From Candidatus Egerieicola pullicola (GTDB lineage: Bacteria; Bacillota; Clostridia; Oscillospirales; Ruminococcaceae), in the NCBI GenBank assembly GCA_018712465.1, contig DVGY01000083.1, positions 1 through 10,186 of the forward strand: a stretch of DNA of 10,186 bases. The letters run 5' to 3'. The notes below the pieces were generated by a model. The model did no database searches, was not told the DNA's origin, and worked only from the letters and a program-made list of their open reading frames with translations. Numbering within the stretch: the first letter of the stretch is position 1; the number at the start of each line of letters is the position of its first letter. Made by a program: the position numbers and the translations under genes. Positions 1 through 6,697 of this stretch are shown piece after piece.

Positions 1-1038
1 GTAATGAACCATATTGGGCTTCAAGATAAAAAGATAAGAAACCAACAAAAGCGCCGTCAGCAACACCGCCAACACGCCATAATACCGTTTCGAGCATTTC
101 GGCGTTTCGGAAATGGCAAACAGCAAGTGTATCCTTTGCTGCATCTTTTCCTGGGTATTGGAAGAAGCAAATTCCGACGCTGCCTGGTGTTCCAAACGGA
201 TCTTTCGTTTGATGGCCGCCATAGACCGGGCGGCAACGGCAACAGTTTTCAGATAATCGCACTGCTCCTCCGAAGTGAAACGGGCGCAAACGGCAGCATC
301 GCAGTGCAGTTCAATCACCTGGTTCACATCTTCCTGAAACAGATACGCCAAAGGATTCCACCAAAACACACAGCAAAGGATCTGAACGAAAAGTTTAATC
401 CAAGAATCCCGATGGTAGTAGTGGGTAAGCTCATGCTCAAAAATGCAGCGCAGTTCGGTTTCGCTGTACTGCTTTCCGCTGGGCAGTAAGATTTTCGGGT
501 GAAAATAGCCGTAAGTCAACGGACTGAGCACCACAGCGCGATACAAGGTAATGCGGCGCGGCTTTCCCTTCCGAGCCAACATATCCGCCAAAACCGCCTG
601 ATCCTTCTGCAAAGGTGCATGAGCGGTTCTATTTAGCTGTTTTTGCAAAGCATAGCTTTTTTGAATAAAGCGAATCAAGGAAATCAAAGTGCCCGCCGCC
701 CAAATTGCCAGCAGAATGACGCAGGGAGTAACGGCAAATTCCGTTCCGGGAAGCGCAAACAATGAAGTTTCGGTGAAGAAATGCAAAATATCCCCATATA
801 GCACAGAAGAAATCGTATGCGTAAAGAAAAAATCCAAGGGAACAAATGCCCGCAACAGCATGGCAGCCAGCAAGACCACCAAGGTCACAATCCCAAAATT
901 TTGAATCAGCTTAGTTCGTTTACGGATAAAATGAAAAATCAAAATGAAAAGGCTCCACCACAAAATAGCCATTATGATCGATTCCCGGGAAACAGCGGCA
1001 AACTGAGGCAGGGAAATGCGATGAGAAAAATCAAACAT
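1..1038 (-). CDS. BlaR1-like M56 family membrane metallopeptidase (C-terminus cut by window edge)
   Basis: The frame is open from an ATG at 1038 to the window edge (346 codons, no stop), so the C-terminus is missing. Residues 202-206 read HELTH, the zinc-binding HEXXH motif. E243 and D247 form the E-x3-D that supplies the third zinc ligand in gluzincins. The stretch LSPLTYGYFHPKILLP (171-186) just before the active site is typical of peptidase family M56 (BlaR1/MecR1). Hydrophobic segments at about 21-38, 46-67, 103-123, 215-234 and 319-339 fit a multi-span inner-membrane protein with a cytosolic protease loop. In this family, sensing by a C-terminal extracellular domain triggers proteolysis that inactivates a BlaI-type repressor. 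Any sensor domain would lie beyond the window, so the ligand is unknown. The start has a good RBS (AAAGAGG, 8 bases upstream). No blaI-like gene lies upstream within the window, which differs from the usual blaI-blaR1 order. GC is visibly lower than in the neighbouring operon. Confidence 0.9.
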   Translation of the reverse strand, partial: MFDFSHRISLPQFAAVSRESIIMAILWWSLFILIFHFIRKRTKLIQNFGIVTLVVLLAAMLLRAFVPLDFFFTHTISSVLYGDILHFFTETSLFALPGTEFAVTPCVILLAIWAAGTLISLIRFIQKSYALQKQLNRTAHAPLQKDQAVLADMLARKGKPRRITLYRAVVLSPLTYGYFHPKILLPSGKQYSETELRCIFEHELTHYYHRDSWIKLFVQILCCVFWWNPLAYLFQEDVNQVIELHCDAAVCARFTSEEQCDYLKTVAVAARSMAAIKRKIRLEHQAASEFASSNTQEKMQQRIHLLFAISETPKCSKRYYGVLAVLLTALLLVSYLFILKPNMVHY

Positions 1039-1102
1039 GGTGAAACCTCTTTCCCAAGAAAGTAAACAGCTTAAAAAGTAGCTCTTACAAAATTCCTTGA
1101 CT

Positions 1103-1108
1103 ATTATA
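1103..1108 (-). promoter_or_regulatory. Putative extended -10 promoter of the M56 peptidase gene
   Basis: On the minus strand the sequence reads TGGTATAAT: a perfect -10 hexamer with the TGn extension. The hexamer 17 bases upstream (TAGATT) is a poor -35, consistent with an extended -10 promoter. A TTGACT lies only 9 bases upstream, too close to be the -35. Transcription would begin near 1096 and give a leader of about 58 bases before the ATG at 1038. Inverted repeats surround the site. Confidence 0.6.
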
Positions 1109-1192
1109 CCAGAAAGAAGTCAAAAAATCTAGTTCCCTTTATTTGAAATCAGAAGAAAATTTGCCGAAAAATAGGACAAATTGACATTTTGT

Positions 1193-1244
1193 AAAAACGC
1201 CCCATAGGCCAACGGGCTTACCGTCAAACCAATGAGGCGTTTTT
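1193..1244 (-). terminator. Intrinsic terminator after gatB
   Basis: Minus-strand RNA pairs AAAAACGCCTCAT (1244-1232) with ATGGGGCGTTTTT (1205-1193), a 13-bp stem with one G-T wobble. A smaller ACGG/CCGT helix can form in the loop. The 3' arm ends in five T. It lies about 20 bases after the gatB stop and before the M56 promoter, so it closes the ligA-gatCAB operon. The A-tract on the other arm could also stop plus-strand transcripts. Confidence 0.8.
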
Positions 1245-1265
1245 GTTCAAAGCGAACGTATTATT

Positions 1266-2729
1266 TTAATGGGTCTGCAAATATTCCAGCAGCAATTCCT
1301 TCATCCGGGCCGGGTTGCCTTTGCCCTTGGTGGCCTTCATGCACTGGCCGGTAAGGTAGCCCAAAGCGTTGGTTTTGCCGTTTTTGTAGTCCTGAATGGA
1401 CTTTTGATTGGCCTCGCAAACCTGATCCACCACCGCTTGCAAAGCGGAATCGTCGGAAATCTGGGCCAGTCCTTTTTCCTCCACAATCTTAGCCGGGTCG
1501 GCATTTTCCTGGGTGAGCAACACCTCAAACACCTGCTTACCGGCGGCGTTGGAAATTTTACCGTCCTCAATCATCTTCAGCAATGCAGTGAAGGAATCCA
1601 CAGTCAAAGCGGTATCCGCCAAACTCAGCTTCTTTTCCCGGAGGTACTTCGTCAGATCTCCAACCATCCAGTTGCAGATGATCTTGGGAGAGCAGACCTT
1701 CTTTGCCACGCTTTCTTCAAAGAAAGCGCATTTCTCCGGCTCTTCCAGCAGCACCTGAGCTTCGTCATAGCTGATGCCAAAGTCCTGGGTAAAGCGGATC
1801 AGCTTGATGTTGGGCAGTTCGGGGATAGTTTCCTTTAAACCGTCCACGTATTCCTGTTCCAGCACAATGGTGGGCAGGTCGGGTTCGGGGAAATAGCGGT
1901 AATCCTGGGAGTCTTCCTTGCTCCGCAACAGCACGTTTTCCCCTTTGGCATCGTCCCAGCGGCGGGTTTCCTGGAAGATCTCTCCCCCGTTTTCCAGCAC
2001 TTCGATCTGCCGGGCAGCTTCGTAGTCAATGGCACGCACCACAGCGGAGAAGCTGTTGACGTTTTTCATCTCCACCCGGGTGCCGAACTCGGTGCTTCCC
2101 TTTTTCCGCACCGACACATTGACATCGGCACGGATGCTGCCCTGCTCCATTTTACAGTCGGAGATGTCCAGGTACTGAAGGATGGACTTAATGGTTTCCA
2201 GATAGGCGTGAGCCTCCGCAGAGCTGCGGAAATCCGGCTCGGAAACGATCTCGATCAGCGGCACGCCGCAGCGGTTGAAGTCCACCAAGCTGCCGTCGAT
2301 GTTGGCGGAGTGGAGAAGTTTACCGGCGTCCTCTTCGATGTGGATCCGGGTCACCCCAAACCGCTTCTGATAGGTGGACTTATCGGGATTTTCCACCAGA
2401 ACATCCAAATAACCGGTCTCACAGAGGGGGATGTCAAACTGGCTGATCTGATAGGATTTGGGCAGGTCGGGGTAGAAATAGTTTTTCCGGTCCTGCTTGC
2501 AGATGCGGTGGATGTTGCAGTGCAGGGCGTGGCCCATTTTAATGGCGTACTCCACCACCTGCATATTCAAAGTAGGAAGAGTGCCGGGCATCCCCATGCA
2601 GATGGGGCAGCACTGGCTGTTCACTTCCAGGCCAAAGGCGTTTTTGCAGCTGCAATAAATTTTGCTTTCGGTATTCAGTTCGGCGTGGACCTCCAGGCCC
2701 ACCACCACTTCGTAATTCGGATTCAACAT
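1266..2729 (-). CDS. gatB: Asp/Glu-tRNA amidotransferase subunit B
   Basis: The 487-residue product is full length for GatB. This subunit binds mischarged Glu-tRNA(Gln) or Asp-tRNA(Asn), activates the acyl group with ATP, and receives ammonia from GatA. Visible landmarks are VGLEVHAEL (10-18), a Cys cluster C26, C28, C41 and C44 that matches the zinc site in many bacterial GatB proteins, PDLPKSYQISQ, HIEEDAGK, DFNRCGVPLIEIVSEPD and YRYFPEPDLP. The C-terminal third carries CNWMVGDLTKYL and the YqeY-like tail domain that contacts tRNA. The ATG is preceded by AAGGAGGGG, which overlaps the gatA stop codon, giving a 13-base gap and likely translational coupling. It is the last gene of the ligA-gatC-gatA-gatB operon and is followed by a terminator. 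No defects were seen. Confidence 0.98.
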   Translation of the reverse strand: MLNPNYEVVVGLEVHAELNTESKIYCSCKNAFGLEVNSQCCPICMGMPGTLPTLNMQVVEYAIKMGHALHCNIHRICKQDRKNYFYPDLPKSYQISQFDIPLCETGYLDVLVENPDKSTYQKRFGVTRIHIEEDAGKLLHSANIDGSLVDFNRCGVPLIEIVSEPDFRSSAEAHAYLETIKSILQYLDISDCKMEQGSIRADVNVSVRKKGSTEFGTRVEMKNVNSFSAVVRAIDYEAARQIEVLENGGEIFQETRRWDDAKGENVLLRSKEDSQDYRYFPEPDLPTIVLEQEYVDGLKETIPELPNIKLIRFTQDFGISYDEAQVLLEEPEKCAFFEESVAKKVCSPKIICNWMVGDLTKYLREKKLSLADTALTVDSFTALLKMIEDGKISNAAGKQVFEVLLTQENADPAKIVEEKGLAQISDDSALQAVVDQVCEANQKSIQDYKNGKTNALGYLTGQCMKATKGKGNPARMKELLLEYLQTH

Positions 2730-2742
2730 GGCTTCCCCTCCT

Positions 2743-4200
2743 TTACAGTTTCGCTACGGCGCAGAAACCGGTTTCCTGCTGATAGGCCAATGCAGCGTTG
2801 AGCAGAACCTGTTCGCTGAACTTGGGACCGATGAGCTGCATCCCAATAGGCAGACCATTGGCAGCCGTGCCGCAGGGCATACTCAGCGCCGGAAGTCCCG
2901 CAATGTTCACCGTGGTGGTGCAGACGTCGGCGGCGTACATCTTTAACGGATCTCCCATGTTTTCTCCCAGCTTGAAAGCAGTATCGGGAGCAGTAGGGGT
3001 CAGCAGCAGGTCGCAGCTTTCAAACTGCTGGGCAAACTCTTCCCCAATGCGGTTTTGCAGCAGCTTGGCTTTTTTGTAGTAAGCATCGTAGAAGCCGGAA
3101 CTGAGCACAAAGGTCCCCAGCAAAATCCGACGCTTAACTTCGTCCCCGAAGCCCTCGCTGCGGGTCTTTTCATACATCTCGTCCAGACCGTGATAGTCCG
3201 GGGTGCGGTAACCGTACTTCACCCCATCGAACCGAGCCAGGTTGGAGCTGGCTTCCGCCGAAGAGATGATGTAGTAGGCGTTTAAGGCATAGTTGGTGCT
3301 GGGCAGGCTGACGGTCTTCAGGGTAGCGCCCAAGCTTTCCAGCACTTTGGCGGCGGCCATGACCTTCTGCTGCACTTCTTCGGACACGCCCTGAGCAAAA
3401 TATTCTTGGGGAATGCCGATGGTCTTACCGGCTACATCCCCTTTCAGATTGGCGTAGAAATCGGGATACTCCCGCTTGGCGCTGGTGGCGTCCATGGGAT
3501 CGTAACCGCAGATGGCAGAGTACAGCATAGCCACATCCTCCACGCTGCGGCCCAAGGGGCCGATCTGGTCCAGGCTGGAAGCAAAAGCCACCAGGCCGAA
3601 CCGAGACACGGAGGAATAGGTGGGTTTCAGCCCCACCACACCGCAGTAGGCGCTGGGGAGACGGATACTTCCGCCGGTATCGGAGCCCAGGCTCAACACA
3701 GCTTCTCCTGCTGCCACCGCAGCGCCGCTGCCGCCGGAGGAGCCGCCGGGCACATAGTCCAGGTTCCGAGGGTTGGCAGTTTTCTGGAAATAGGAAGTCT
3801 CACAGGAAGAACCCATGGCGAATTCGTCCATATTCACCTTTCCCACCATCACCGGACGGCAGCCTTCCAGCTTCTTCATCACAGTGGCGTTGTAGGGGGG
3901 GACAAAGTTCCCCAGCATTTTGGAGGCGCAGGTGGTGCGCACATTTTTGGTGCAGATGTTGTCCTTCACTGCCAGGGGGATGCCCGCCAGAGGGCTAAGT
4001 TCTTCCCCTTTGGCCAGCAGCTCGTCCACTTGGGCGGCCTGCTGTTTTGCCTCTTCTCCCGTTACGGTGAGGTACGCCTTCACCCGATCGTCCACCGCTT
4101 CAATTCGATCCAGCACCGACTGGGTCAATTCCATGGCGCTGATCTTCTTTTCCCGCAGCATCCCGGAAAGCTGGGATGCCGTATATTCAAACAATTCCAT
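2743..4200 (-). CDS. gatA: Asp/Glu-tRNA amidotransferase subunit A (amidase)
   Basis: The 485-residue product is a full-length amidase-signature protein. GatA hydrolyses glutamine (or asparagine) and channels ammonia to GatB for transamidation of misacylated tRNA. The catalytic triad is visible at K79 (in AVKDN), S154 (in GGSSGGSGAA) and S178 (in GSDTGGSIR). These are the same numbers as in the well-studied Staphylococcus aureus GatA (recalled, not aligned here). Further landmarks are GKVNMDEFAMGSS (120-132) and AGLPALSMPCG near the C-terminus. The start ATG follows GAAAGGAGAAGAGGA, a strong RBS, 13 bases after the gatC stop. It has the standard gatC-gatA-gatB neighbours, and nothing suggests loss of activity. 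Confidence 0.98.
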   Translation of the reverse strand: MELFEYTASQLSGMLREKKISAMELTQSVLDRIEAVDDRVKAYLTVTGEEAKQQAAQVDELLAKGEELSPLAGIPLAVKDNICTKNVRTTCASKMLGNFVPPYNATVMKKLEGCRPVMVGKVNMDEFAMGSSCETSYFQKTANPRNLDYVPGGSSGGSGAAVAAGEAVLSLGSDTGGSIRLPSAYCGVVGLKPTYSSVSRFGLVAFASSLDQIGPLGRSVEDVAMLYSAICGYDPMDATSAKREYPDFYANLKGDVAGKTIGIPQEYFAQGVSEEVQQKVMAAAKVLESLGATLKTVSLPSTNYALNAYYIISSAEASSNLARFDGVKYGYRTPDYHGLDEMYEKTRSEGFGDEVKRRILLGTFVLSSGFYDAYYKKAKLLQNRIGEEFAQQFESCDLLLTPTAPDTAFKLGENMGDPLKMYAADVCTTTVNIAGLPALSMPCGTAANGLPIGMQLIGPKFSEQVLLNAALAYQQETGFCAVAKL

Positions 4201-4213
4201 TCCTCTTCTCCTT

Positions 4214-4483
4214 TCACTCCACCACTTTGGGTACCACCACGCACCCGGCTTTCACCTGAGGTGCATTTTCCAGCAGTTCCTTGCGGTCATAATGATGTTC
4301 CACCACGTCCTTGCGGAAGATCATGGGGTGATCGGGGTCAATGAGAGCGCCGGTATCCGGCAGGTCGGGCAGCTGCTGCACCATGGAAACGATGTTTTCC
4401 ATGTCCTTGGCAAAGCGAGCGGCCTGATCCTCCTCCAAACGGAGTTTCGCCAGTTTGGCGACGTGTTGAATGTCAATGGTCAT
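4214..4483 (-). CDS. gatC: Asp/Glu-tRNA amidotransferase subunit C
   Basis: The 89-residue product is a little short but within range for GatC, the small non-catalytic subunit that wraps around the GatA-GatB interface and stabilises the complex. The N-terminal helical part (IQHVAKLAKLRLEEDQ), the segment ENIVSMVQQL and the later DPDHPMIFRKDVV follow the usual GatC pattern, including the R-x-D-x-V near residue 57. Its ATG overlaps the ligA TGA by four bases (ATGA), so translation is probably coupled to ligA. An RBS (GGGGAGG) lies inside the end of ligA. gatA follows after 13 bases. Confidence 0.96.
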   Translation of the reverse strand: MTIDIQHVAKLAKLRLEEDQAARFAKDMENIVSMVQQLPDLPDTGALIDPDHPMIFRKDVVEHHYDRKELLENAPQVKAGCVVVPKVVE

Positions 4484-6471
4484 TTTATTTCCTCCCCTTG
4501 ACGCAGCATGGACAGCAGGTCCTCTTCCGATAAAACCGTTACTCCCAAGGACTGCGCTTTTTCTAATTTACTTCCGGCAGCTTCCCCCGCCAGAAGATAG
4601 TTGGTTTTTTTACTCACCGAACCGGTGACCTTACCCCCGGCCTGCTCAATCCTGGCCTGAGCTTCCTTCCGGGACAAATTGGGAAGGGTGCCGGTAATCA
4701 CAAAGGTCAACCCGGCAAGGGCGCTGCCAGTGGTGGCTTTGGGCTGAGTGAGCTCCACCCCTGCGGCTTTGAGCCGCTCCATCTGCTGGGCGGTTTCCGG
4801 ACGGTGAAGAAATTCATAAAGGTTTTGAGCCATCACGTCCCCCACTCCATCAATGGAAGCCAGATCCTCCGGGGTGGCAGCCAGCAGTTGTTCCCAGGTA
4901 GAGAAGTGCTGACAGATGAGCTGGGCGCCTTTTTGGCCGATGTTCCGCACCCCAAAGGCAAAGAGCAGCCGGGCCAATCCAGCCTGTTTGCTGTGTTCCA
5001 AAGCGGTCAGCAGGTTTTCGGCGCTTTTTTCTCCCATCCGCTCCAAGGTCACAAGCTGTTCCTTAGTCAGAGAATACAGATCCGCCGGGCTCTTCACCAA
5101 TCCTTGGTTCACCAGCCCTTCCATAATGGAGGGACCCAAGCCGTCGATGTTCATAGCATCCCGGCTGGCAAAGTGGGTGAGATTTTTCAGCAGGGTGGCA
5201 GGACAGAAAGGATTGACGCACCTCAGCGCCGCCTCTCCTTCTTCCCGCACCGCTTTTTCCCCGCAGGAGGGACAGGTATCCGGCATGACATAGGGAATGC
5301 TGTCCGGAGCGTGGGACTTGACCATCACCACTTCCGGGATGATGTCCCCGCTTTTTCGCACCACAATGGTATCCCCCAGCCGCACATCCTTTTGGGTGAT
5401 ATTGTCCTGGTTGTGGAGGGTCGCCCGGGAGACGGTAGTTCCCGCCAACTGCACCGGGTCAAACACAGCGGTAGGGGTAAGCACCCCAGTGCGTCCCACC
5501 GAAATTTCAATTTGGCGGAGAATGGTTTCCTTTTCCTCCGGCGGATATTTAAAGGCCACCGCCCATTTCGGGAACTTGGCAGTGGAGCCGATGGTTTCCC
5601 GGTCCGCCAGGTTATCCACCTTCACCACAGCGCCGTCCATATCAAAGGAAAAGCTCTGGCGCAGGCTGCCGATGGTTTCAATCTCCTCCTTGGCCTGCTG
5701 GGCCGTTTGACAGAGGGTGTACCGGGGGGAGACGGAAAAGCCCTGTTCCTTCAGCCAATCCAAGCTCTCCTTATGGCTGGTAAAGGTAACGCCCCGGCTC
5801 TGCTGGACGTTAAAGATAAAGATGGAAAGCCCCCGCTGAGCGGTGACAGCGCTGTCCTTTTGACGCAGACTGCCTGCCGCAGCGTTTCTGGGGTTTTTAA
5901 AGGGAGCTTCCCCATTGGCTTCCTGCTGCTGGGCCAAGCGGGCAAAGGTTTCTTTGGGCATATACACCTCGCCCCGCACTTCCAGGTATTCCACCGGGGT
6001 TTTCAGCCGTTTGGGAATGGCCTGAATGGTAAGCAGGTTTTGGGTCACGTCCTCCCCCACAAAACCGTCCCCCCGAGTGGAACCCCGGGAGAACACCCCA
6101 TTTTCATATTCCAGGGAGACGCTCAGCCCGTCAATTTTCACCTCTACCACATAGGGGGAATCGGTGATCTGACGGATGCGGTGGTCGAAATCGTCGATCT
6201 CATCCAGGGAAAACACGTCCTGCAAAGAAGCCATTTGGACGGTGTGCTGTACCTTGGTGAAGATGGCAGAAGCGCTGCCCCCCACTCGTTTGGTGGGAGA
6301 ATCCGGGGCGGCGTACTCCGGGTATTGGGCTTCCAGTTCCCGCAGCTGGGCCATGAGTTTGTCGTACACATCGTCCGGCACGCTGGGATTATCTTGATTA
6401 TAATATTCGTCGTTATAGCGAAGCAGAGTTGCAGTGAGCTGCTCCATCTGCTGTTTGGGAGACAGTTCCAT
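4480..6471 (-). CDS. ligA: NAD-dependent DNA ligase LigA
   Basis: LigA seals nicks between Okazaki fragments and during repair, using NAD+ as AMP donor. The 663-residue product has every expected part: the N-terminal Ia domain (Y23-Y24, V31-D34) that binds NMN, the adenylation motif KIDG with K112 as the AMP-accepting lysine, the OB fold after about 315, a four-cysteine zinc finger (C400, C403, C418, C423), helix-hairpin-helix repeats (about 440-560) and a C-terminal BRCT domain (about 586-657, starting GLTFVITGTL). I chose the ATG at 6471. A GTG one codon upstream (6474) is in frame, but the ATG lies 8 bases after AAGGA, a better distance. The gene opens the gatCAB operon and overlaps gatC by 4 bases. 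Its upstream interval is unusually rich in palindromes. Confidence 0.98.
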   Translation of the reverse strand: MELSPKQQMEQLTATLLRYNDEYYNQDNPSVPDDVYDKLMAQLRELEAQYPEYAAPDSPTKRVGGSASAIFTKVQHTVQMASLQDVFSLDEIDDFDHRIRQITDSPYVVEVKIDGLSVSLEYENGVFSRGSTRGDGFVGEDVTQNLLTIQAIPKRLKTPVEYLEVRGEVYMPKETFARLAQQQEANGEAPFKNPRNAAAGSLRQKDSAVTAQRGLSIFIFNVQQSRGVTFTSHKESLDWLKEQGFSVSPRYTLCQTAQQAKEEIETIGSLRQSFSFDMDGAVVKVDNLADRETIGSTAKFPKWAVAFKYPPEEKETILRQIEISVGRTGVLTPTAVFDPVQLAGTTVSRATLHNQDNITQKDVRLGDTIVVRKSGDIIPEVVMVKSHAPDSIPYVMPDTCPSCGEKAVREEGEAALRCVNPFCPATLLKNLTHFASRDAMNIDGLGPSIMEGLVNQGLVKSPADLYSLTKEQLVTLERMGEKSAENLLTALEHSKQAGLARLLFAFGVRNIGQKGAQLICQHFSTWEQLLAATPEDLASIDGVGDVMAQNLYEFLHRPETAQQMERLKAAGVELTQPKATTGSALAGLTFVITGTLPNLSRKEAQARIEQAGGKVTGSVSKKTNYLLAGEAAGSKLEKAQSLGVTVLSEEDLLSMLRQGEEIK

Positions 6472-6504
6472 CACAGTCTTCCTTTCGGTTTTTGTCTTAC
6501 AAAC

Positions 6505-6519
6505 AGGTATAGTATACCT
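6505..6519. repeat. 15-bp palindrome in the ligA leader (possible operator or second -10)
   Basis: AGGTATA (6505-6511) and TATACCT (6513-6519) are perfect inverted repeats around one central base. On the minus strand they contain TATACT (6516-6511), which could be a second -10 for ligA, about 40 bases before its start. The matching -35 position (6534-6539) is poor, so promoter function is uncertain. Symmetry this good over 15 bases next to a gene start suggests a protein-binding site. Confidence 0.45.
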
Positions 6520-6544
6520 AAAAAGATCCGTAAAATATCAGTTG

Positions 6545-6610
6545 GGTTTCCACCGGTTTTTGCCGCCAGGCAAAATGCCGCCCTTGCGTTTGGGCGGCAA
6601 GGTGGGAACC
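6545..6610. repeat. Nested inverted repeats able to form a three-way junction upstream of ligA
   Basis: Outer stem: 6545-6554 with 6601-6610 (10 pairs in plus-strand RNA, one of them U-G; the minus strand has one C-A mismatch). Inside it, 6558-6564 pairs with 6569-6575 (7 bp, 4-base loop). Immediately after, 6576-6583 pairs with 6592-6599 (8 bp, GC-rich, 8-base loop). Only three bases and one base are left at the junction. A competing arrangement pairs 6560-6567 with 6593-6600. The minus-strand reading lies in the presumed ligA leader. I do not recognise it as a known riboswitch or repeat family. It has no good T-tract, though the GC-rich hairpin followed by TTTTG could act as a weak terminator. 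Confidence 0.6.
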
Positions 6611-6611
6611 G

Positions 6612-6636
6612 TAATGATTGCCTTAGGCAATCATTA
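6612..6636. repeat. Perfect palindrome with 11-bp arms overlapping the ligA -10
   Basis: TAATGATTGCC (6612-6622) and its exact reverse complement (6626-6636) are separated by only TTA. No T-tract follows on either strand, so it is not an intrinsic terminator. One arm overlaps the presumed -10 box (6633-6638) and the rest covers the start-site region, which is the classic place for a repressor operator. The binding protein is unknown. Confidence 0.6.
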
Positions 6637-6661
6637 TATCACAGCTGGCAGGAAAATGCAA
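6633..6661 (-). promoter_or_regulatory. Putative promoter of the ligA-gatCAB operon
   Basis: The minus strand reads TTGCAT (6661-6656), a 17-base spacer, then TGATATAAT, in which TATAAT (6638-6633) is a perfect -10 with a TGn extension. Transcription would start near 6626, giving a leader of about 155 bases that contains the nested inverted repeats. The -35 overlaps the T-rich tail of the preceding gene's terminator. Confidence 0.6.
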
Positions 6662-6697
6662 AACAGAAAACCGGAAAGACTGGGATCATCCTTCCGG
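6661..6697 (-). terminator. Intrinsic terminator of the DUF2974 hydrolase gene
   Basis: On the minus strand CCGGAAGG (6697-6690) pairs with CTTTCCGG (6678-6671): 8 bp with one G-T pair and an 11-base loop. It is followed by TTTTCTGTTTTG. The stem overlaps the last codons and the stop codon (6688-6686) of the hydrolase gene, so termination occurs right at the gene's end. Confidence 0.7.

Noticed and set aside
1..1265. Horizontal transfer of the M56 region because of its lower GC.
   Set aside because: No integrase, insertion sequence, tRNA or flanking repeat is visible, and membrane proteins often have AT-rich, Phe/Leu/Ile-rich codons.
3406..4344. A 312-codon plus-strand frame opposite gatA and gatC, with similar frames at 2208-2801 and 7952-8875.
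   Set aside because: These are antisense to well-supported genes, lack recognisable motifs, and reflect the codon bias of the true strand.
6472..6474. GTG one codon upstream as the ligA start.
   Set aside because: It is possible, but the adjacent ATG at 6471 is a better codon at better distance from the Shine-Dalgarno. The difference is a single residue.
6545..6610. The three-way junction as a hammerhead ribozyme.
   Set aside because: The conserved core (CUGAnGA and GAAA between helices) is absent; the junctions have only 0-3 bases.
6612..6636. The 11-bp-arm palindrome as an intrinsic terminator or Fur box.
   Set aside because: Neither strand has a following T-tract. The central GC-rich part does not match the Fur box pattern, although the outer TAATGAT resembles it.
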